9,590 bases of DNA from Streptomyces sp. NRRL WC-3549 (GTDB taxonomy: Bacteria > Actinomycetota > Actinomycetes > Streptomycetales > Streptomycetaceae), in the NCBI RefSeq assembly GCF_000721935.1, contig NZ_KL585396.1:18084-27673 (forward strand). Direction: 5' to 3'. The position numbers and the translations under genes were made by a program. The notes beneath the pieces are model-generated. The model did not search any database. It saw nothing but the letters and a program-made list of their open reading frames with translations, and was not told the origin of the DNA. This document shows positions 6,026-9,590 of this stretch, piece after piece; the stretch's first letter is position 1, and each line of letters opens with the position of its first letter.

Positions 6026-6925
6026 TCACACGACCAGGTGGAGCGAAGTGTCCGATATCCCCACCCGGACGCTCTGGCCCCACGTCAGTTCCAGGGCGTC
6101 GGACTCCATCCCGTCGCCGAAGACCACCATCCGGTCCGATTCCACGGTGAGCGCCAGGCTCTCCGCCCGCCCGAGTTCGCCCGCGGTCAGCGAGGTGCCG
6201 GTCGCCGGCGAGGGCCACGCCTCGCGGACGAACCAGAGCAGCCGGGGATCGGAGGGGGCGGGCAGCCGCAGGGCGCTGCCGCGTTCCAGCCACAGGGAGC
6301 GCAGCCAGCCGGTGGCGCCCGTGCCGCTCCCGACCAGGACACCGGAGGAGGCCTGGGGCTCCCCGTCCGGAACCGCGCCGGTGCCGCCGATGCGGTAGCG
6401 GACGGTGCCGTGGCCGGGGGGCGCGAGACAGATCTCGTTCAGGGCGAGCAGCCGCTCGGTGTCGTCGGCGACGGCCTCGACCATGGTGAGCGCCTCCGTC
6501 CGCCCGCCCGGCGCGGTGGCCGCCCGGCACAGCGCCGCCGTGTCCCGGGGCCGGTGGCGTACGAGGACGCCGGGGTTGCGGCCCGGGTCGGTGTCGATGC
6601 CCACCACCGGCCGGCCGGCCAGGTACTTGGCCGCGTTGGCGACCAGGCCGTCCTGGCCCACGGCCACGACCACGTCCTCGGGGCCGAAGAGGAAGCGGTC
6701 CAGGTCCGCCCGCTCCACCCGGGTCCGCCGCCACTGCAACGGAACCGCGGCGGCCACCTCGGTGAGGGCCCGCTGATGGCGGTGGTGCCGCGCGGCCACC
6801 TCCTCGATGGACCGGCCGCGGCTGGAGAGGAAGAACGCGGCCTGCCCGTGCGTCCCGTGCCGGGCCAGCAGTTCCTCGTACTCGGTGGTCCGGTGGACGA
6901 GCACCGCGCGCGGGGCCAGGCTCAC
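6026..6925 (-). CDS. NAD(+) kinase-like protein
   Basis: This 299-residue protein has the layout of ATP-NAD kinases: an N-terminal alpha/beta domain with VVVAVGQDGLVANAAKYL at 85-102 (normally GGDGT; here G90-Q91-D92-G93, with the key Asp kept), GRPVVGIDTDPGRNPGVL at 104-121, the Asn-Glu pair of ALNEICL (N163, E164), and a C-terminal beta-rich domain with GVLVGSGTGATGW at 195-207 (compare 'TPTGSTAY') and VVFGDGMESDAL at 267-278. It probably phosphorylates NAD or binds a dinucleotide, but the Gln for Gly and the loosely kept 'TPTGS' motif mark it as a divergent branch, not the housekeeping NadK. The GTG start (6923-6925) overlaps the SPFH stop as GTGA, so the two are translationally coupled. 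No strong Shine-Dalgarno is seen. A Nudix gene follows. Confidence 0.82.
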   Translation of the reverse strand: MSLAPRAVLVHRTTEYEELLARHGTHGQAAFFLSSRGRSIEEVAARHHRHQRALTEVAAAVPLQWRRTRVERADLDRFLFGPEDVVVAVGQDGLVANAAKYLAGRPVVGIDTDPGRNPGVLVRHRPRDTAALCRAATAPGGRTEALTMVEAVADDTERLLALNEICLAPPGHGTVRYRIGGTGAVPDGEPQASSGVLVGSGTGATGWLRSLWLERGSALRLPAPSDPRLLWFVREAWPSPATGTSLTAGELGRAESLALTVESDRMVVFGDGMESDALELTWGQSVRVGISDTSLHLVV

Positions 6926-7929
6926 GCCGCCGCCCGGGGCTTGCCGAGCGTGGCGAGCAGGCCGGTGAGGACGTCGGGCGAGAGGGTGAGGCTGTCGATG
7001 CGGGGCAGGTTCTCCGCCAGCCGGTTCGCCGCCAGGGCGTGCAGGGTGCCCGCGTCCACCTCGGCGTGCGCGCGCAGCCAGGCGGCCTGGGCCTCGGCAC
7101 GGGCCGCTCCGGTGTCCCGGGCGGCCTCCGCCTCCGCGCGCGCCAGGCGCACCGTACGGGCGGCCTCGGCCTCCGCGCGGATGCCGTCGGCCACGGACTT
7201 CTCCTCGGCCTCGCGGCGGGCGTTGGTGCCGCGCTGGTCGACCAGTTGTTCCTCCCGGCGGGCCAGTTCGATCTGGCTGGCGAGCTCGTTCTCGGCGATC
7301 GCGCGCTCACGCTCGACCGCGACGGCCCGGCGTTCGTAGGTGGCCCGGTCGGCCTCCTGCTGGATCTGTTCCCTGGCCGGGGTGCGCAGGGCGCGCTCCA
7401 CCTCCGCCTCGGGGCGGATCGCGACGACGCGGACGGTCACCACCTCGATCCCGGTGGCGGGCAGCCGCGGTTCGGCTGCCAGCCCGGTGGCGACACCGGC
7501 GCGCACCGAGGTGACGCCGTCCGTCAGGGCGGCGGCCAGCGGCGTGCGGGCCAGTACGTCCAGGGTGTGCTGCTGCGCCGTCTCGGTGAGGAGGGTGGCG
7601 ATCTGCTCCAGTGGGGCACCGCGCCAGACGCCGGTGTCGGGGTCCACCGAGAAGTCGAGACGGGCGGCTGCCTGGGCCGGGTCGCTGATGCGGTAGGTGA
7701 CCGTGGCCTGCACGGTGACGTCCTGGAAGTCGGCCGTTCGCGCGTGGAAGGCCATGGCCAGCTCGCGGTCGTTCACCGGGACCTCGGAGAGCGCGGCGGA
7801 CAGGGACCGGTACCAGAAGCTGAGCCCGGGTCCGTCGTGGGTGAGCCGGCCGCGCCGGTGGTGGCGGATGTGGGCGGTGGGTGCGGAGCGCAGATGGCGC
7901 CAGCCGAAGCGCCGGGTGATGTCGGCCAT
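6922..7929 (-). CDS. SPFH/band-7 (prohibitin/flotillin-like) domain protein
   Basis: The product has 335 residues. Residues about 18-175 form an SPFH-like domain: LSEVPVNDRELAMAFHARTA, FQDVTVQATVTYRISDPAQA, then GIEVVTVRVVAIRPEAEVERAL. Residues about 180-295 form a long, Ala/Glu/Arg-rich coiled coil (for example VERERAIAENELASQIELARREE and RAEAEAARTVRLARAEAEAA). A short C-terminal part ends LTGLLATLGKPRAAA. There is no N-terminal membrane helix or signal peptide, unlike most flotillins and stomatins, so it is probably a cytosolic or peripherally bound oligomer scaffold. The ATG at 7929 follows GAGGGGG. The frame is open far upstream into the TetR gene, but that fusion runs through adapter-like sequence and is not believed. 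It heads an operon with the NAD-kinase-like and Nudix genes. Confidence 0.85.
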   Translation of the reverse strand: MADITRRFGWRHLRSAPTAHIRHHRRGRLTHDGPGLSFWYRSLSAALSEVPVNDRELAMAFHARTADFQDVTVQATVTYRISDPAQAAARLDFSVDPDTGVWRGAPLEQIATLLTETAQQHTLDVLARTPLAAALTDGVTSVRAGVATGLAAEPRLPATGIEVVTVRVVAIRPEAEVERALRTPAREQIQQEADRATYERRAVAVERERAIAENELASQIELARREEQLVDQRGTNARREAEEKSVADGIRAEAEAARTVRLARAEAEAARDTGAARAEAQAAWLRAHAEVDAGTLHALAANRLAENLPRIDSLTLSPDVLTGLLATLGKPRAAA

Positions 7930-7945
7930 GTCGGCCCCCTCTTTC

Positions 7946-7960
7946 TCGTCGCTATGACGA
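7946..7960. promoter_or_regulatory. Inverted repeat TCGTC-N5-GACGA, promoter-proximal copy
   Basis: TCGTC-GCTAT-GACGA overlaps the proposed -10 element of the SPFH promoter. A second copy with the same arms and spacer length is centred 34 bp away (7980-7994). Two spaced copies of one dyad around a promoter suggest a repressor or dimer-binding operator; the regulator is unknown. Confidence 0.5.
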
Positions 7961-7986
7961 TAACGGGGCGTCCGGCATATCGTCAA
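7957..7986 (-). promoter_or_regulatory. Sigma70-like promoter of the SPFH operon
   Basis: On the - strand, TTGACG (7986-7981) is followed after 18 bp by TATCGT (7962-7957), 28 bp before the SPFH start codon. Both hexamers lie within the two TCGTC-N5-GACGA dyads, so binding there would block RNA polymerase. The elements are inferred by inspection only. Confidence 0.45.
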
Positions 7987-7994
7987 GTGGACGA
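7980..7994. promoter_or_regulatory. Inverted repeat TCGTC-N5-GACGA, distal copy
   Basis: TCGTC-AAGTG-GACGA covers the proposed -35 element of the SPFH promoter. It pairs with the copy at 7946-7960. The two also form a longer dyad TGACGATA...TATCGTCA across the promoter core. Confidence 0.5.
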
Positions 7995-8025
7995 AAAGGG
8001 GGAGCGGGAAAGTAGCAGGCCGGTG

Positions 8026-8040
8026 GTGTATAAGAGACAG
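8026..8040. other. Tn5 mosaic-end (Nextera adapter) match; suspected assembly junction
   Basis: GTGTATAAGAGACAG is identical to the last 15 bases of the 19-base Tn5 transposase mosaic end AGATGTGTATAAGAGACAG, which is built into Nextera sequencing adapters. The other four adapter positions are not kept as a block. On the - strand it is read as the peptide 'LSLIH', a known mark of adapter contamination in predicted proteins. It lies exactly where the TetR gene should end and before the SPFH promoter. No transposase gene or second mosaic end is present, so an in-vitro artefact is more likely than a natural insertion. Confidence 0.85.
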
Positions 8041-8664
8041 GGGCGCGGGCGGGGAGGCCGGGAGGCCGAGTGCGGGCAGGACCGCGCACTCGATGAAGCG
8101 GACGAGGAAGCCCTCGCCCGAGTGGCGCCCCAGCAGCAGTGGCCTGGCCCGCATGATGCCGAGCAGCTGCGCGGCGACATACGGGGCGGCGGGGTTGTCC
8201 GGGGCGACCTCGCCGCGCTCGACCGCGCGCCGGACCATGGCGTCGATGGCCGCGACCGAGGGTGCGATCAGCGTCTCGCGCATCGCGCTCAGCAGTTCGG
8301 GGCTCTGCAGCGCGGCGTGGGTGAGGGCGTTCATGAGGGCGGTGTCGCGGTCGGTGCCGTCGAAGGTCGCCGCGACCGCGAACAGGTCACCGCGGAGGCT
8401 GCCGGTGTCGATGGTGGAGAGCTGCGTCCTGCTCGTGCCGTGGAGCGCGGCCATCACCAGCTCCGGCTTCGACCCCCACTGGCGGTACAGGGTGGACTTG
8501 CCGCACCGGGTGCGGGCGGCGACACCCTCCATCGTCAGTGAGGCGTAGCCGCTCTCCCGGAGCAGGTCCAGGACGGCCGTGTAGAGCTCCTGCGCCCGCT
8601 CCGGCGTGATCTTCGACCGGCGGGACGCGGGGGCTGACTCCTGGGCGGAACCGGGCGACGACAT
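8041..8664 (-). CDS. TetR-family transcriptional regulator, 3' end disrupted
   Basis: 208 codons are readable before the adapter-like sequence. The N-terminal helix-turn-helix (about residues 20-69) reads SLTMEGVAARTRCGKSTLYR then QWGSKPEL, a standard TetR DNA-binding domain with a KSTLYRQW recognition helix. The ligand-binding part includes 'ALMNALTHAALQSPELLSAMRE' and ends near IECAVLPALGLPA, which is about where TetR_C-type proteins stop. Its own stop codon is not present; the frame continues through the Tn5-end match into the SPFH gene. The ATG at 8664 follows GAGAGG. It is divergent from the PAP2-family gene, with a rich operator array between, so autoregulation and control of that gene are likely. 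The C-terminal few residues are unreliable. Confidence 0.85.
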
Positions 8665-8699
8665 CTGCCTGCCTCTCTGGGATCTGGCTCGACGGCCTT

Positions 8700-8765
8700 C
8701 GATACGCCAGTGTACCGATACGCGCGTGTACCGATACGGGAACGTATCGGTACACTGGCGTATCG
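8700..8765. promoter_or_regulatory. Operator array between the TetR and PAP2 genes
   Basis: CGATACG occurs at 8700, 8716 and 8732, and its complement CGTATCG at 8743 and 8759, all on a 16-bp period within each orientation. The outer arms (8700-8722 and 8743-8765) are a perfect 23-bp inverted repeat. The inner arms (8726-8738 and 8743-8755) are a perfect 13-bp inverted repeat around GGAA. TACACT, a good -10 hexamer, occurs on each strand in the outer arms, so divergent promoters probably lie inside the array. Most likely bound by the adjacent TetR regulator. Confidence 0.75.
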
Positions 8766-8829
8766 ATGTGGCATGAACCGACCATGCCCACGTCGTCACA
8801 GCGTTTCGTCAGCAAAGGGGCACGGGGTG

Positions 8830-9590
8830 ATGCACACCCGCAACGGGCCCGCGGACCGGGACCCGGACGGCTTCGCCCGGCCGCCCCTCCTCCGCGAGCT
8901 CCTTCTGGTCGCGGGACTCTTCCTCGTGTACAAACTCGGCCGGCAGGCCGCGAACGGCCACGTCGAGGAAGCCTTCCGTAACGCGGGACACGTCTGGGAC
9001 CTCGAACGCGCCCTGCACCTGCCGGGTGAGGGTGTGGTCCAGGGCGCCCTGCTGCACAGCCCCACGCTGGTCCAGGCGGCCAACACCTACTACGCGACCG
9101 TGCACTTCCCGGCCACGCTGCTCTTCCTGGTCTGGCTGTACCGGCACCGTCCGCGCCACTACGTGTGGTCCCGCCGCGTCCTGGCCGTCCTCACCGGCGC
9201 CGCGCTCGCCCTGCACCTGCTCTTCCCGCTCGCACCGCCCCGGATGCTGCCCGTCGCGGGCCTCGTCGACACCGGCCACGTCTACGGCCCGTCGGTGTAC
9301 GGGGACACGCCCGCCACCGACTCCATGGCGAACCAGTTCGCCGCGATGCCCTCACTGCACTTCGGCTGGGCGCTCGCGGTCGCCGTCGGCCTCGTCGTCG
9401 CGACCCGCTCCCGGTGGCGACTGCTGTGGCTGCTGCACCCGCTCGTCACCCTGCTCGTCATCGTGGGCACGGCCAACCACTACTGGCTCGACGCCATCGT
9501 CGTCACCGCGCTGATCGTGGTCGCGTACGCCGGACTCCGGCTGCCGGGGCACGCACCCGCCCGGCGGCCCCTTTCCCGGCCGGCCGTGGT
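8830..9590 (+). CDS. PAP2-family phosphatase, Aur1/inositol-phosphorylceramide-synthase-like (3' end outside window)
   Basis: 253 codons are visible, open to the window end. Motifs of PAP2 membrane phosphatases / phosphotransferases are present: LAPPRMLP at 134-141, MPSLHFGWAL at 173-182 (PSxH, His177) and GTANHYWLDAI at 213-223 (His217-x3-Asp221). Hydrophobic segments at about 20-36, 88-104, 116-134, 178-192, 197-214 and 220-236 fit a six-helix integral membrane protein. The shape matches the PAP2_3 subgroup, whose actinomycete members handle phospholipid or polyprenyl-phosphate head groups; the substrate is not known. ATG 8830 follows AAAGGGG; GTG 8827 is possible. It is divergent from the TetR gene and probably controlled through the operator array. 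The last ~10 residues (APARRPLSRP) suggest that the cytosolic tail begins near the window end. Confidence 0.85.
   Translation, partial: MHTRNGPADRDPDGFARPPLLRELLLVAGLFLVYKLGRQAANGHVEEAFRNAGHVWDLERALHLPGEGVVQGALLHSPTLVQAANTYYATVHFPATLLFLVWLYRHRPRHYVWSRRVLAVLTGAALALHLLFPLAPPRMLPVAGLVDTGHVYGPSVYGDTPATDSMANQFAAMPSLHFGWALAVAVGLVVATRSRWRLLWLLHPLVTLLVIVGTANHYWLDAIVVTALIVVAYAGLRLPGHAPARRPLSRPAV

Noticed and set aside
8026..8040. Natural Tn5-like insertion end
   Set aside because: No transposase, no second mosaic end, no IS50 sequence and no target duplication seen; an in-vitro adapter is the simpler source.
7039..8541. 500-codon + strand open frame across the SPFH and TetR genes
   Set aside because: Antisense shadow in high-GC DNA; it spans the adapter-like junction and has low-complexity composition.

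Overview
The window looks like a piece of a Streptomyces (or closely related actinomycete) chromosome. GC is very high, third codon positions are strongly GC-biased, GTG starts with 4-bp GTGA gene overlaps occur, and there is a DmdR/IdeR-type iron box. All names come from motifs read by eye; no database search was made.

Left part (1-1493): the 3' end of a thiamine-pyrophosphate enzyme is followed after 19 bp by an intact Ldh-family (malate/lactate-type) oxidoreductase, both on +. Their transcription ends in hairpin-rich DNA that also receives the opposing operon.

Catechol-siderophore block (1494-4465, - strand): an iron box at 4447-4465 faces a decayed isochorismate synthase. Only its N-terminal ~75 residues and its last ~37 residues remain, so the catalytic core is gone. 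It is still joined by a GTGA overlap to an intact 2,3-dihydroxybenzoate-AMP ligase (dhbE type), followed by an isochorismatase (dhbB/entB N-domain type) without a carrier-protein domain. The block resembles a broken part of a dhb cluster; no dhbA, aryl carrier protein or NRPS is present in the window.

Middle (4466-5490): about 375 bp with no convincing gene, then a 26-bp tandem repeat that reaches the stop codon of a small FBP/FusB-like treble-clef zinc protein gene (- strand).

SPFH operon (5490-7994, - strand): an SPFH/band-7 protein with a long coiled coil, an NAD-kinase-like protein with an altered GGDG motif (GTGA overlap), and a Nudix hydrolase close behind. A promoter candidate upstream is flanked by two copies of TCGTC-N5-GACGA. 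This is the best candidate in the window for an undescribed functional module, plausibly in nicotinamide-nucleotide handling, but the function is inference.

Right part (8041-9590): a TetR-family regulator (-) diverges from an Aur1-like PAP2 phosphatase (+, running off the end). Between them lies an ordered operator array of five CGATACG/CGTATCG elements on a 16-bp period. The TetR gene has no stop of its own: at 8026-8040 it runs into a 15-base exact match to the Tn5 mosaic end used in Nextera libraries, then in frame into the SPFH gene. The join between the SPFH operon and the TetR/PAP2 block may therefore be an assembly artefact, and linkage across 8025-8041 should not be trusted.
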